Origin: Sipunculus nudus
Taxonomy: Eukaryota > Annelida > Sipuncula > Golfingiida > Sipunculidae
DNA length: 64,000 nt
Reading direction: 5' to 3'
NCBI GenBank assembly: GCA_026874595.1
Contig: CM049314.1
Location: 28,721,729-28,785,728, forward strand
Shown: piece after piece, positions 1 through 13,186 of the stretch
Layout: every line of letters starts with the position of its first letter
Position numbering within the stretch: the first letter of the stretch is position 1
The notes under the pieces: model-generated
The model's input: only the letters and a program-made list of their open reading frames with translations
What the model was told of the DNA's origin: nothing
The model's database searches: none
Position numbers and translations under genes: made by a program

Positions 1-9
1 TCAGAGATG

Positions 10-1856
10 AACAAGGGACCTGTGGATCAAGCGCTCAGCTGAAATTGATTATGAGAATATTAATCAGCTGAATTTGTCTATAAGGATGTGTTTATGAACT
101 TTTTTTTTTCAAAATGTGGGTCCTGTGATCAAGTTTGAAGCCAATCTATCTATCCAAACTGGAGTTATCACCCTTTAACTAATTTATTAATGGACGGACT
201 CTGTGACCTTGACCTTTGAGCTTGTGACCCAAAAATCCAGAAGTTTCTTCCACTATTGACAGGGGAGCAAAATGTGTGAGATGGAAGGTTTGGGATGAAA
301 ATTTTGGCTTAAAAAGCATTCATAATTTTTTTAAAGAAGTGGGTCCTGTGACCTTGACCTTCGACCTCATGACCTTAAATCAAAAGGGTTCTTACTTTAG
401 TGGTGGGCCATATTTTATTCAAGTTTGAAACTGCTATTTCAATCCAACCTGGAGTTATCATCTGGAAACATATATGTGGACAGATGACCCCTGTGACCTT
501 GAACATTGACCTTATGGCCCCAAAATATAATGGTTTTCTTACTTTATTGGTGAGCCACAGATAAAGCAAGTTTGAAACAAATATGTTGATCCAAACTGGA
601 GTTATCCGGAAACAAATGTGCTAACAGATGGCTACTTTGACCTTGTGACCCCAACATCAATCAGGTTCTTCCCCTATTGGCAGGTCAGCTACATGTGCAA
701 GATGGAAGGTTTGGGATGAAAAGTTAACTTAAATTGCATCAACCATCTTCCTAAATAAGTCGGTTGGGTGACCTTGATCTTTGATCTCATGACCCCAAAA
801 TTGGTAGGGTTCTTGCGTTAAACGTGGGCCATATGTAGGTCAAGTTTTAAATCCATATTTCAATCCAAACTGGAATTATCACAAGGAAACAAATATGACG
901 GACATACAGAAAGACAAACAGAAGAACATAATTCCAATAAACAAATATGACGGACATACAGAAAGACAAACAGAAGGACAGACAGAGAGACAAGTTGATT
1001 ACCATAGGGCATCCGCTTACTCAAGTGGGGGCCTAATAACACACAAAGTTTCAGGACTGTAGTGTTGCATTACAAATAAGGTAGGCAGATAGAGATGCAC
1101 TGAATGACCTCAAGTGATAAAGCGGCCTGCTTGACAACACAAGCAAATACAATAAAAGCTTCCTAAAAATTCAATAACTAGCCTAATCTTAGAGCATCCT
1201 GTCAATTTTCAGATTTTACCAGAATGAATCCTTATGTGTACATGCTATGCAAATTAAATTTACAGTACTTATAGGGAAAAAATGTGCCATGCTTAAAGTT
1301 GGGCCAAATTTAAGGTACTGATTTTATAATTATTCTAATAACTTAAAAAAATGTACAAAATTCTGATCTGATTTCTGGTATATAATTGAATTTTAATTAA
1401 TAAGGTTATATACTTGTAGAAAAAGTCTCTAGCTTCAGCAATTATCTTGTTAGGTGAGTAAACATATTTCCTGATTTTTGACAAAGGGCAATATGTTTGA
1501 GCACATAATTTCAACAATTTACGCAATATTGACCTAATTTATGGCATATAAATAGGAAATATAAGCTGGAATGGTTATACATCAAACATGAATTAAATTA
1601 CTCCAGTGGTTTTCACTGGGCAGCTTTGACAAGTAACAATAGGTTTTTACTGAGAAAAGGAACGAAGTCGGAGTGACCCAGTTTTCGGAAAGGTAGGAGT
1701 TTTTTTTTTTTTTGGGACATCTAACTGTATGCCAAATTTCGTATTCGTACGTCTAACGGTTTCAAAACGTGCCCTGTTCACGGACGTCCGGACGAACGGA
1801 CGGACAAAGGACAAAGGACCACGATCATAGCTCTGATGACTTATAGTCAGCTGAGC
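10..1856 (+). mobile_element. Family A element, full length (copy 1)
   Basis: The head AACAAGGGACC is followed by GCTCAGCTGA. The interior holds about five units of roughly 140-150 bp, each with GTGACCTTGACC-type sequence, then a distal core near 1190-1560. The tail has GGACGGACAAAGGACC and the terminal hairpin ending CAGCTGAGC. The length is about 1.85 kb, matching the minus-strand relative at 17497-19349. No transposase frame is present, so it is non-autonomous. Here the head palindrome has decayed to GGACCTGTGGATC. Family naming is mine. Confidence 0.75.
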
Positions 1857-2181
1857 AAATAAAAATCAAAACGACGGATAATATGATATATTCAATATTC
1901 GTTTTAAGGACATTGTGGTACTCTATTAAACGGTCTAATGGGGGGGGGGGGACATGCACGTAACCTTATATATTATTAGAATTTAAGAGGCATAATTGGT
2001 ATGTTTTGTTGGTGTCTGAAGCGATAAGTACTATTCCAAGATTGCTTAAATATTTCTAAAATTTTGAATAGAAATTTTATAATATCCAACATATCGCATA
2101 AAGAGACGACACCTCTCCCTGACCCAACCGCCTCGGCCGGTAAACACATACAGGCGCCATTCCCTGAAAATACTAGACTAA

Positions 2182-2527
2182 GGCCAAAATAAAAAAAAAA
2201 GGTATGGTCCGGTTCTCAGGCACTTTTTTCAGAAATCAATGCGGGCGGGCGGTTTTTTTACTCTTAATTTTTTGGTATGTTTCGATGAAAATGTCAAATA
2301 ATAAGGGAAAAGCATGATAATAACCGAATTTTTTTGGCTTAACAAGTAAAACCTCTAAATGACAAAGGAAATTGTATGGTTTTAACTTCTTGAAAGAAAT
2401 GTCCGAGCAGCTGCAGCTCAAAATTGGCAAGTTTCTATTGAAAATCAAAATAAAAATTTTTGATGCGTGGGTTTAAAATTGATGCGGGCGGTGCCTGAGA
2501 ACCATACCTTTTATTTTTTTTTTGGCC
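2182..2527. mobile_element. PIF/Harbinger-like MITE, copy 1
   Basis: Terminal inverted repeats start GGCCAAAA, followed by an A-rich run and GGTATGGTTCTCAGGCAC (the left arm has a 2-3 bp insertion). They are flanked by the 3 bp direct repeat TAA (2179-2181 and 2528-2530). A TWA target duplication is the hallmark of PIF/Harbinger elements. The element is 346 bp with no coding capacity. Relatives lie at 5479-5824, 35016-35324 and 62880-63381. Confidence 0.7.
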
Positions 2528-2987
2528 TAATGATAAAAATATTCAACCAGATCTTTTTCAATTTACAATTGCATTAGCAGGGGGCGCCAGTAAAGTGTCA
2601 AGTTCATGAGATGATTGATCCTCACATAAGGACGACTTCTCAGTTGCTTATTTTTAGATACGGGTTGTACCAAAGCACCACTCCCGATGTACAAAACAAA
2701 TTCCGTGTACGCTTTGTCTGGTGAATTGAAATATAGTTCGTGTAAACAAAGCATAGTAACAGGATGCTGAGGTCAAGACGAGGCTTATAAAAACACAAGC
2801 GTGAACATTGAAGGATGGGTCTTGAATGAGGGACGCTATTGAGTCAATAATCATTTTCATACCAGCACATTTTATACCATTTCTTTCAGCTCCTGCCTCG
2901 ATGTCAAATATTTGCTCATCTTGGGCAAAAAAATTTACACGCGCTACACCTACTGCATGGTGAGCACAGGCGCTTGACACAATGTCA

Positions 2988-3294
2988 TTCATATTCATTT
3001 GGCACTCTAAAAGGATCGTAGAAAGTGATGGTCGAGGAACATATGCGCGCTTCTCAGCATACGTTACTTCTCTTTGCATGCATATCAACACAATACGTAT
3101 ACATTTAGTTAGTATGATGGGTACAACTAAGTGGGGGACAGGGGGAAATACGACCCCCATGCACCTTTTTCAACAAGGGGCACATAAAATGCATGATACA
3201 TCCCCCCCCCCCCCAATTCCCCAACCACATTTTGCTAAATATAATGATGTCACATTCTCGCGATGTTCCTGAAATGTCAATGAACTGCAATGTT
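2988..3294. other. Spacer between the tandem copies
   Basis: These 307 bp are present only between the two copies. They include a run of 13 C at 3202-3214. No gene, repeat family or terminal motif was recognised. Copy 2 has no counterpart, so the right edge of copy 2 marks a breakpoint. Confidence 0.7.
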
Positions 3295-3303
3295 TCAGAG
3301 ATG

Positions 3304-5150
3304 AACAAGGGACCTGTGGATCAAGCGCTCAGCTGAAATTGATTATGAGAATATTAATCAGCTGAATTTGTCTATAAGGATGTGTTTATGAACTTTTTTT
3401 TTTCAAAATGTGGGTCCTGTGATCAAGTTTGAAGCCAATCTATCTATCCAAACTGGAGTTATCACCCTTTAACTAATTTATTAATGGACGGACTCTGTGA
3501 CCTTGACCTTTGAGCTTGTGACCCAAAAATCCAGAAGTTTCTTCCACTATTGACAGGGGAGCAAAATGTGTGAGATGGAAGGTTTGGGATGAAAATTTTG
3601 GCTTAAAAAGCATTCATAATTTTTTTAAAGAAGTGGGTCCTGTGACCTTGACCTTCGACCTCATGACCTTAAATCAAAAGGGTTCTTACTTTAGTGGTGG
3701 GCCATATTTTATTCAAGTTTGAAACTGCTATTTCAATCCAACCTGGAGTTATCATCTGGAAACATATATGTGGACAGATGACCCCTGTGACCTTGAACAT
3801 TGACCTTATGGCCCCAAAATATAATGGTTTTCTTACTTTATTGGTGAGCCACAGATAAAGCAAGTTTGAAACAAATATGTTGATCCAAACTGGAGTTATC
3901 CGGAAACAAATGTGCTAACAGATGGCTACTTTGACCTTGTGACCCCAACATCAATCAGGTTCTTCCCCTATTGGCAGGTCAGCTACATGTGCAAGATGGA
4001 AGGTTTGGGATGAAAAGTTAACTTAAATTGCATCAACCATCTTCCTAAATAAGTCGGTTGGGTGACCTTGATCTTTGATCTCATGACCCCAAAATTGGTA
4101 GGGTTCTTGCGTTAAACGTGGGCCATATGTAGGTCAAGTTTTAAATCCATATTTCAATCCAAACTGGAATTATCACAAGGAAACAAATATGACGGACATA
4201 CAGAAAGACAAACAGAAGAACATAATTCCAATAAACAAATATGACGGACATACAGAAAGACAAACAGAAGGACAGACAGAGAGACAAGTTGATTACCATA
4301 GGGCATCCGCTTACTCAAGTGGGGGCCTAATAACACACAAAGTTTCAGGACTGTAGTGTTGCATTACAAATAAGGTAGGCAGATAGAGATGCACTGAATG
4401 ACCTCAAGTGATAAAGCGGCCTGCTTGACAACACAAGCAAATACAATAAAAGCTTCCTAAAAATTCAATAACTAGCCTAATCTTAGAGCATCCTGTCAAT
4501 TTTCAGATTTTACCAGAATGAATCCTTATGTGTACATGCTATGCAAATTAAATTTACAGTACTTATAGGGAAAAAATGTGCCATGCTTAAAGTTGGGCCA
4601 AATTTAAGGTACTGATTTTATAATTATTCTAATAACTTAAAAAAATGTACAAAATTCTGATCTGATTTCTGGTATATAATTGAATTTTAATTAATAAGGT
4701 TATATACTTGTAGAAAAAGTCTCTAGCTTCAGCAATTATCTTGTTAGGTGAGTAAACATATTTCCTGATTTTTGACAAAGGGCAATATGTTTGAGCACAT
4801 AATTTCAACAATTTACGCAATATTGACCTAATTTATGGCATATAAATAGGAAATATAAGCTGGAATGGTTATACATCAAACATGAATTAAATTACTCCAG
4901 TGGTTTTCACTGGGCAGCTTTGACAAGTAACAATAGGTTTTTACTGAGAAAAGGAACGAAGTCGGAGTGACCCAGTTTTCGGAAAGGTAGGAGTTTTTTT
5001 TTTTTTTGGGACATCTAACTGTATGCCAAATTTCGTATTCGTACGTCTAACGGTTTCAAAACGTGCCCTGTTCACGGACGTCCGGACGAACGGACGGACA
5101 AAGGACAAAGGACCACGATCATAGCTCTGATGACTTATAGTCAGCTGAGC
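3304..5150 (+). mobile_element. Family A element, full length (copy 2)
   Basis: This is the duplicate of the element at 10-1856, carried by the tandem duplication rather than by independent transposition. It has the same head, GTGACC units, distal core and tail hairpin. Apart from the duplication offset I saw no difference inside the element. Confidence 0.75.
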
Positions 5151-5478
5151 AAATAAAAATCAAAACGACGGATAATATGATATATTCAATATTCGTTTTA
5201 AGGACATTGTGGTACTCTATTAAACGGTCTAATGGGGGGGGGGGGGGGACATGCACGTAACCTTATATATTATTAGAATTTAAGAGGCATAGTTGGTATG
5301 TTTTGTTGGTGTCTGAAGCGATAAGTACTATTCCAAGATTGCTTAAATATTTCTAAAATTTTGAATAGAAATTTTATAATATCCAACATATCGCATAAAG
5401 AGACGACACCTCTCCCTGACCCAACCGCCTCGGCCGGTAAACACATACAGGCGCCATTCCCTGAAAATACTAGACTAA

Positions 5479-5824
5479 GGCCAAAATAAAAAAAAAAGGT
5501 ATGGTCCGGTTCTCAGGCACTTTTTTCAGAAATCAATGCGGGCGGGCGGTTTTTTTACTCTTAATTTTTTGGTATGTTTCGATGAAAATGTCAAATAATA
5601 AGGGAAAAGCATGATAATAACCGAATTTTTTTGGCTTAACAAGTAAAACCTCTAAATGACAAAGGAAATTGTATGGTTTTAACTTCTTGAAAGAAATGTC
5701 CGAGCAGCTGCAGCTCAAAATTGGCAAGTTTCTATTGAAAATCAAAATAAAAATTTTTGATGCGTGGGTTTAAAATTGATGCGGGCGGTGCCTGAGAACC
5801 ATACCTTTTATTTTTTTTTTGGCC
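5479..5824. mobile_element. PIF/Harbinger-like MITE, copy within duplication
   Basis: It is identical in plan to 2182-2527 and arose through the tandem duplication. It has GGCCAAAA ends, a TAA direct repeat on both sides and inner arms carrying CTCAGGCAC. Confidence 0.7.
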
Positions 5825-6284
5825 TAATGATAAAAATATTCAACCAGATCTTTTTCAATTTACAATTGCATTAGCAGGGGGCGCCAGTAAAGTGTCAAGT
5901 TCATGAGATGATTGATCCTCACATAAGGACGACTTCTCAGTTGCTTATTTTTAGATACGGGTTGTACCAAAGCACCACTCCCGATGTACAAAACAAATTC
6001 CGTGTACGCTTTGTCTGGTGAATTGAAATATAGTTCGTGTAAACAAAGCATAGTAACAGGATGCTGAGGTCAAGACGAGGCTTATAAAAACACAAGCGTG
6101 AACATTGAAGGATGGGTCTTGAATGAGGGACGCTATTGAGTCAATAATCATTTTCATACCAGCACATTTTATACCATTTCTTTCAGCTCCTGCCTCGATG
6201 TCAAATATTTGCTCATCTTGGGCAAAAAAATTTACACGCGCTACACCTACTGCATGGTGAGCACAGGCGCTTGACACAATGTCA

Positions 6285-9263
6285 ACAAACATTGGCCTGG
6301 GCGACAATTAGAGGGATATAGGGCTCCGGCCTACACTGGCCTTTCTATCAGACTATCAATAACTGAACTTTATCCTTGTTTTGAGAAGTTTCGTCGCCTG
6401 CCCATATATAGAGATAAATGGTATTTGACCACGATACGATCGTATTTTCCGGCATAGGCAGTTTTATTTTCAGTTTCACGAATGGGATGGCATTAAAACT
6501 TCTTCACCATGGCAAAAGTATCTTATTTTCAATGCAACTGCAACATATTGGCGGCTGTAAGTGCATTTTTACTTTAGTTATTGTGTATTTTGCAGTTAGA
6601 ATGTATATGTATAGCGGGGACCATGTTTTGTGTGTAGGCCTTTCTGGTCCCGTTTTATAAGAGTTATAGACTTAATTAAGCAGGGAATTTATGCAATTAG
6701 CTTATCACAACCGAATTTTGTGTTTAAAAATGAAATACATGAGTTACTGAGGGGTTTTCTCCCTTTTATAGACACAGATCTTACAGAGGTCAGAATCCCA
6801 ACAAAGTGCATACATGGGGTGGTGACTATATAATGTACTCTCAGTTATATCTCACATTTTATAGTCACCCTTGGTGGCTAAGATATATGTACAGCAAAAG
6901 GGAATTTGTTTCATCAGTTTTCATAGTGTCTCAGTAAATCTCATAAAACACACGTCCTGGTAATGAAATACATGTAGATAACGTTACACACACAGAAAAC
7001 AGTCACTTTGAAGATAAATAATGACTCCCTGTTTTCATTAATTTGTCACGTTTTTTTTTTACTTGTCCATTCCATACACTGGCTACAGATTAAGACTGCG
7101 TGTAAATTTTAGTTAATATGGCGGAAAAGTGGCTTAATATAGGAAAACATTCCGCGGCCAAATTGGCCTCGCAGTGAAGTCGTTATCAAATGACCAAAGC
7201 CCGTGTGCCTTTGTTTTATAATGGATTGAACATAATCTCTGCTGATGCCAATATAAATATTATTTTATCGTTCACACTGCTGTACAACATAATCGAAATA
7301 TCTAATGATAAAGAAAATATTGTTTTTCCCATCAGCCTCAGAAAATAACATAACATGCAATATTTACTATGCTGTTTGACACTATTTGAAGCTAGCCAAT
7401 ATGGAGTATAAATCCTAGAATAGCTGACCCTCGGCCTCGACATTTTGAGTGGTCCAGCACATTGTGTGTCCGTGATTCTCTCCCAACCTATCATTCTTAA
7501 ATATGCGGTTTATATAATGGGACTATTATCTTAAAATATAATGACTATAGGTATCGGTAAAAGTCAGAAGTAAAAAGAATATCGCTTGATCAAACCATGC
7601 AAATAAAAAGCAGCTTGTACATTCTAAATGTCACTGAAAAGTCACCTATGAAAAAGTTCATCAGTTTGTTACCGGAAAATCGGGAGAAGGAGCTCATTGC
7701 GGCGGTGCTGTTTAGATAAGTAAACTTTTTTTCGAAGGAAGGCCTCATATATGCATGCATGTATTTACCTTTAAATATTTTGTATATATTCCCCCTAGAA
7801 TAAACACTGCACCTGCACCTATAACTAACCACCTGGAAATGCACCTGCAAGCTGCAGGTCCTAGGGGACGCGTATGTATAACATCACGTTTGATATACAC
7901 AGCCTTAAGGGGCTCGAATCTCGTTTAGGGGTAGGTGTGACAACTGACATTATCAATTCAATGAACCAGCAGTGCTGTCATGGGATTGGCCATTTTTTTT
8001 CATTTTCCCCCGAGAAAGGCACAGTATAACCTTATTTTATATTATAAGTCGTATACCCACAGTAGATTGTCTAGATTGTCTAGGGAGTGCAATTATTTAT
8101 GCTACAATTGATATTTTTATTCATATCAAAATAATATGGCAAATCTGTACACATACATATATAAATATTTTATACATATATTATAAAGGTGTATGTTATA
8201 AAAATAAAAAGTATCTTTATATAAAAATATAATATGATATAATATAAAATAATAAAATATAACCAATTGTTATAATCCTGGCTTGTATGAATCATTAACA
8301 GGTACACGCATAAGCAGAAGCAATTCGTATATATAAGTAGTCAGTGTAATGAAACAAGCAGAAACCGACTTGTCTGCTGATATGGGGGTTAGTCAACCCT
8401 TTGACATTAAATTGAATTAAGATCAATCCCAAACCACGTCCTGTACATAGTAAGGGGTACATGTCATCAAGATTATTATTATTTATGGTAACTCTCACAT
8501 TTGCGTATCAGCGCCACCTAGCATCCAAACGTTGAACGATTTCGAAGTTTAAGATATCCATCTTTTCAATTAAACGTGAACTTTAATCATATTTCAACTC
8601 AACGTAGTGAAGCTTAATGTATTCCTGTTGGCGATTCACTTAAATGTACAAGAATATACAAAAGAATTAGCCAGTTTTCATGCCTTACTCAAACGTTATG
8701 TCAACTTATGTTTCACTAAATAAACACAAGATGGCGTTGATAAGCAAATGCAGGAGTAACCGTAAATAACAATAATCATGTTCAAAGGTTAACGTTAGTC
8801 AGGTTTATATGATGCGAGGTGGATACCTAACATCCAAAAAATCATGGCACGTCGCCAAACGGAAGTAAAGCAGTATTACAGCAGTGACTCCGTTCCGTGT
8901 AAACCCTGTTATTTCTAGATCAGGGTTTTTTCTATGACAGTTGTAACGAGTCATAATATAAATACGAATAATGTCAGTGTAGATCTACACGCTCTCAAAA
9001 TTTAGGGGGATCTATAATTTTGCAACGTAGATCGGGGGTCTATAGGTGGAACCATCTTAGGGTTGAAACCCTTATTTCAGAAATGTAATTATGTCCGGTA
9101 TAATGGAGAAGTGCTCAAACATGTTTATTATGAGTACAGTGCATGTATATGTATACACAATTAATAATACTGGGTAATGTATATCGAATCTCCTGGACTT
9201 GTGGAGAACTCTATATATTCCATTTAAACCCACAGGGAAAACACCAAAACAGCAAGACACACA

Positions 9264-9267
<4 letters not shown>
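6285..9267. other. Low-copy AT-rich DNA, no gene seen
   Basis: Open frames here are short and show no recognisable protein. 8100-8280 is especially AT-rich. I saw no repeat-family ends, splice-flanked exon candidates or RNA genes. Distant regulatory elements or small exons cannot be excluded from sequence alone. Confidence 0.5.

Positions 9268-9309
<42 letters not shown>
9268..9309. repeat. (AT)n microsatellite
   Basis: An uninterrupted AT dinucleotide run of about 40 bp. The two overlapping open frames across it, on opposite strands, owe their YIYIYI tracts to this repeat. Confidence 0.95.
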
Positions 9310-9310
<1 letters not shown>

Positions 9311-12300
9311 CAAATGATGTTATATGTAATATATCATGAGTTTTCTTTCCAAGAAACATGCTGAGAAAATGGTCATGGTAGCTATTGAGATTTTGAGATT
9401 TTACAGACATGCAGAATTTTTCCAAAGCGACTAAATTTAAAAGTTAAACTAAGCTGCATATCACTAAAACAGTTACAAAAATAAATACTCATTTTTCGGG
9501 GTGGTCTTATAACAAACCATGAGCTTTAGAAAGAGCATATTTATAGAATTCTGTTAGACAAATTATCCAGGCTTTCAATTAACATATTGCTGCCCTAATA
9601 TGCTGGATAAATGGATATACATCAGATCCCCGCTAATATGGGCCATGACCAATTTTAGATATCGAAGTTAGTAGGCCTAGTCTTTTCGTTAACTGCGGCC
9701 AAGATTTGCATGTTATAATTTAAAATGTACAGTAAACTGCTGTCTATAGATTTACCCATTTCAATATTTATCCAAACAGAACTAAAACGAGCATAACTTA
9801 TCCATTATCCTGCTTATAGTCCAAGACGTTTTTGAAGAATGAGATTTACCATGCATCACTCGGTCTGGTTTCCTATATGGGCGTACTGCTAAAATTATCT
9901 CAGGTTGCATGAGAACAAGTAATCTAAATACACTAGGGGAACAGAACCGTTACAAATGTACCCCGAAGCATGCACAGACCATTCGTTAGGTATAATATGG
10001 ACTTTATATGGGTGGGAAATGAACCAAAATCATATAGGGTGTTTTGCATGAAGTCCTTTGTGAACGAAGATAATTCAAAAATAAAAAAATGCATGATATA
10101 TAGAAACAATCGATACCTCTCAGATATACAAATGAAAGCCGGAAAGAGCATGTGAGCACCAGTTTCAAACATGCAGTTGAATAATGACACTTGTTATAAA
10201 AAGCGGGTGTACCCTCCAGCCTTATTACATAACATTATCATTTAACATTTCAATGAGACCTGCCTTTTTTATGAAATGAGAGTGGACAGACTGAATATAC
10301 GACATCTGATCACTGTTTTTTGTGTGATTTTTTTTTTCACATGCGTGGCCCACTTAGATTAAGTGTGCCATATAATGATTTGTATGGGTTCTAACTGAAA
10401 TGGGATTTTAGTTATACGTATCACCTTTGCGAAATGTGTAACAGGGGTAGCCTAATTCACTATACCTGTCTAAATAAGGGAGGATTAAAGCTAAATCGAA
10501 ACTAATCTTATTTATAATTTATGTAAAATCATAGCTAAATGTTGTAGGAGTACTTTAATAAAGAATTACAACTTCTACAACTTCTACTCTTGGTGATTTT
10601 CTGTGGTCTGTCATCTCGCATGATTACACATGAGCCTATTCTTGACCTTATTGACAGGAGAAAAGTTGTCCAAATGATTAAAGCTGCCCAATCATCTTCC
10701 TTCTGGAAAAAGAATTTATGTGATTTCTTGTTTTCTTTCTGCGTATATTAATGATCTGAAGGTTCTTTTGGTTGTGAAAAGTTCTTATAAGGCCCTTGTG
10801 AAGGATGGGTGAACTTAATTATCAACAACATATTTGTAATCACAGCAAAGGTCAGATAGGTGATTGGGCCCATTTAATGTTCCAAATAAATGATATCAAA
10901 TTTATTGCCAACTCGAAAAGTATAAATTTATAGAGGACATATCATAGCCACATAGTTTGTTCAATTTTAAGCATCATTATAATGAACTAAGATGTTTTGG
11001 AACAGAATTATTAACAAAAAACATTATTTATGAAGTCTGGTTACACAAAAAAGGTCAGGTCATAAGGCAGGTCACGAATGACCAAAATTCATGCCTTAGC
11101 AATATGATGGTGACGATGACGGTCTTCTGCTCTCCTTTACATAATAAATTTACAAAACCAGAATACCCCACATGTATGAGAACTGAGAATTAAAGGATAT
11201 ATAGGTGGATTGAACCTGGGCTTAGCTGCATTTTACCTTAAATGACTCTTTCATCCGTTCTTCTGTTATACCAGAAGGACCGTTACGCTTAATCATAAGA
11301 CCATATCCAATGCGGAGTATGGAGCCGTGTCCCCCGTCGTGTAATCCTCGGACTTGCACTCAGGCAATATAATAGTGTGAATGTATCCTTCCAAATCAAC
11401 TCTATGTTCTATAAATAGGGCGTAACAAGAATATCAATAATCAAACCTGATTCATATGTGAATATATTAACCTGTATGTTATCTATATATTATGTAAAAT
11501 GAAACTAAACTATGCTCACCGCCGGGACATGTGGAAAGTAGCAGCACCTGGTATCGCCATGGACCCTTAATCGAAGAGCCGGATTAGTTTTACAGTCAGG
11601 TAGACTTTTCGCGGTATTGGATGTGTTCACTACGCATGTATTACTCAAAGCAGCGTTCATGATAAAGCGTCGGGCAGGCCTCCATGTTGGATATTGCTGA
11701 TATTTTCTGCACATATGCCATTTCAGGAACTCAAAATTCAGCTAAACTAAAATTCTCATTCTATTGATATATACTTAAATTATACATGTAGACTGATGAT
11801 ATATGTAATATATGTTTATTGTAAATACTTCTGCATTAAAGATACAGGGCCCGATACAACAGCTGCCGTCCATGTCTAACTCAATCAAGAAAGATATTCT
11901 CCCTGGCTTTGTTTTTTTTGTGTGTTTTTTTTTTATCCTTACCATACTGGGGCACGGTAGCTGGGTTGGTGGACCAAGCAATGGTAGTTTTAGGCCAAAC
12001 TTTACATATTATATCATAAACAAAGTTACCTTTTATATCGACCTACAAACTTAGTTTCATTGCCCTCTCTCGGTGACATTAAGTTACTTACTACTAATTG
12101 CAAGCAAAAAAAAACAAATGCTCCTGCCATTAATCGTAATGCTGACTATGCCCTCCTCTCTTCGACATCTTCTGCTATTTCAACATTTATTCAGAGTTTC
12201 GTAGTCTCAATTCACTATCAGACAGGTGTAGGGTCGATTACTGGTGTAAATCATATTTTGATAGCTACATATGAAGTCTATTATAGTAAGTTTCATGTCC

Positions 12301-13186
12301 CAAGTTTATAAGGCCCCGTTTTCCGGCTGATACCTAACTTCATGCAAAAGTTCATAGAAATCTTTGAGTGATTAACGAAAATTCAACGATTTCCTCAAAT
12401 ACAGAAATATCAAGAAATTTTTTTACGTTTTTGTAAGTAAGGACAAAGTTGAAAATCTATGATACAATCATACGATTCTTTATTTTCTAAAACTAGATAC
12501 ACTAACGTTTCAAATTATACCTTCAGCTTGAAGAGTTATCTCCGTGAATATGACCTTTCTGAACTTTCATCATCTAAAGTCTGTCTTCGGGATCAATGTG
12601 TGAAGAAAAGTTAGTGTGCTAAAGATATGAGGTTATGGATCCCTTGTGTAATTTATTTAAAATAATTTCTGCAACATATTCAGTTTTTTGTTCAGATCAT
12701 TAGATTAACAAGCATCTATTTGATTTGAAATTTAGTGAGCATATCGGTGGGTCATATTTGTCCATGAAGAGGTCCGGGTTCTTTTTATATGTTTGTTAGG
12801 CTCACTTTTCCTTTACTATTGCAGATTTTTCAATTGAACATACGAACATCACGGACAAGAATGTGTTCATACTTTAACGTTATGCTTGCAATTCGCACGA
12901 ATGAACAAAAATCGTATTCGCCTCAATCCAGCTAAGGTTTAGTTTTTGTCAAGTATTTATGTCGGCTATCGATCATCCTTTTGTAATTTGATTATTTTAA
13001 TACTGCATGTATACATCATTGGAACGGTATTTGCACCAACATGTCAGAGTGTGACCAAGTATTACAAATATGCAGGCCGGATACGGTATCCACAAAGGAT
13101 ACAATACAGAAAGAATATTTACGCTCATGCACATGAGCTATAACTTCGAACAAATTCCTTATCAAATAGTGTACGGATTACGCTAT
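9310..13186. other. Low-copy AT-rich DNA, no gene seen
   Basis: Short frames only, the largest 85 codons, with no recognisable protein features. No repeat-family head or tail motifs were found. Confidence 0.5.

Larger units (their letters stand above)
1..2987 (+). repeat. Tandem duplication, copy 1
   Basis: This segment reappears almost unchanged at 3295-6284. The offset is 3294 bp up to the poly-G run and 3297 bp after it. The differences I found are a G-run of 12 (1940-1951) versus 15 (5234-5248) and one A to G change (1995 versus 5292). The copy ends at 2987, where the two sequences diverge abruptly. The true left edge may lie before the window. It holds a family A element, a Harbinger-like MITE and about 450 bp of flanking DNA. 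The near identity means either a very recent duplication or an assembly artefact such as haplotype stacking. Confidence 0.95.
3295..6284 (+). repeat. Tandem duplication, copy 2
   Basis: This is the second copy of 1-2987 in the same orientation. It starts with the same TCAGAGATGAACAAGGGACC. It ends after GACACAATGTCA at 6284, where copy 1 continues into a spacer and copy 2 runs into unrelated DNA. It repeats the family A element (3304-5150) and the MITE (5479-5824). Confidence 0.95.

Noticed and set aside
7900-7925. tRNA-like GGGGCTCGAATCTCG near 7909
   Set aside because: It is an isolated B-box resemblance without A box or cloverleaf.
9072-9425. 117-codon minus-strand frame
   Set aside because: Its middle is an (IY)n tract from the AT microsatellite; nothing else is recognisable.
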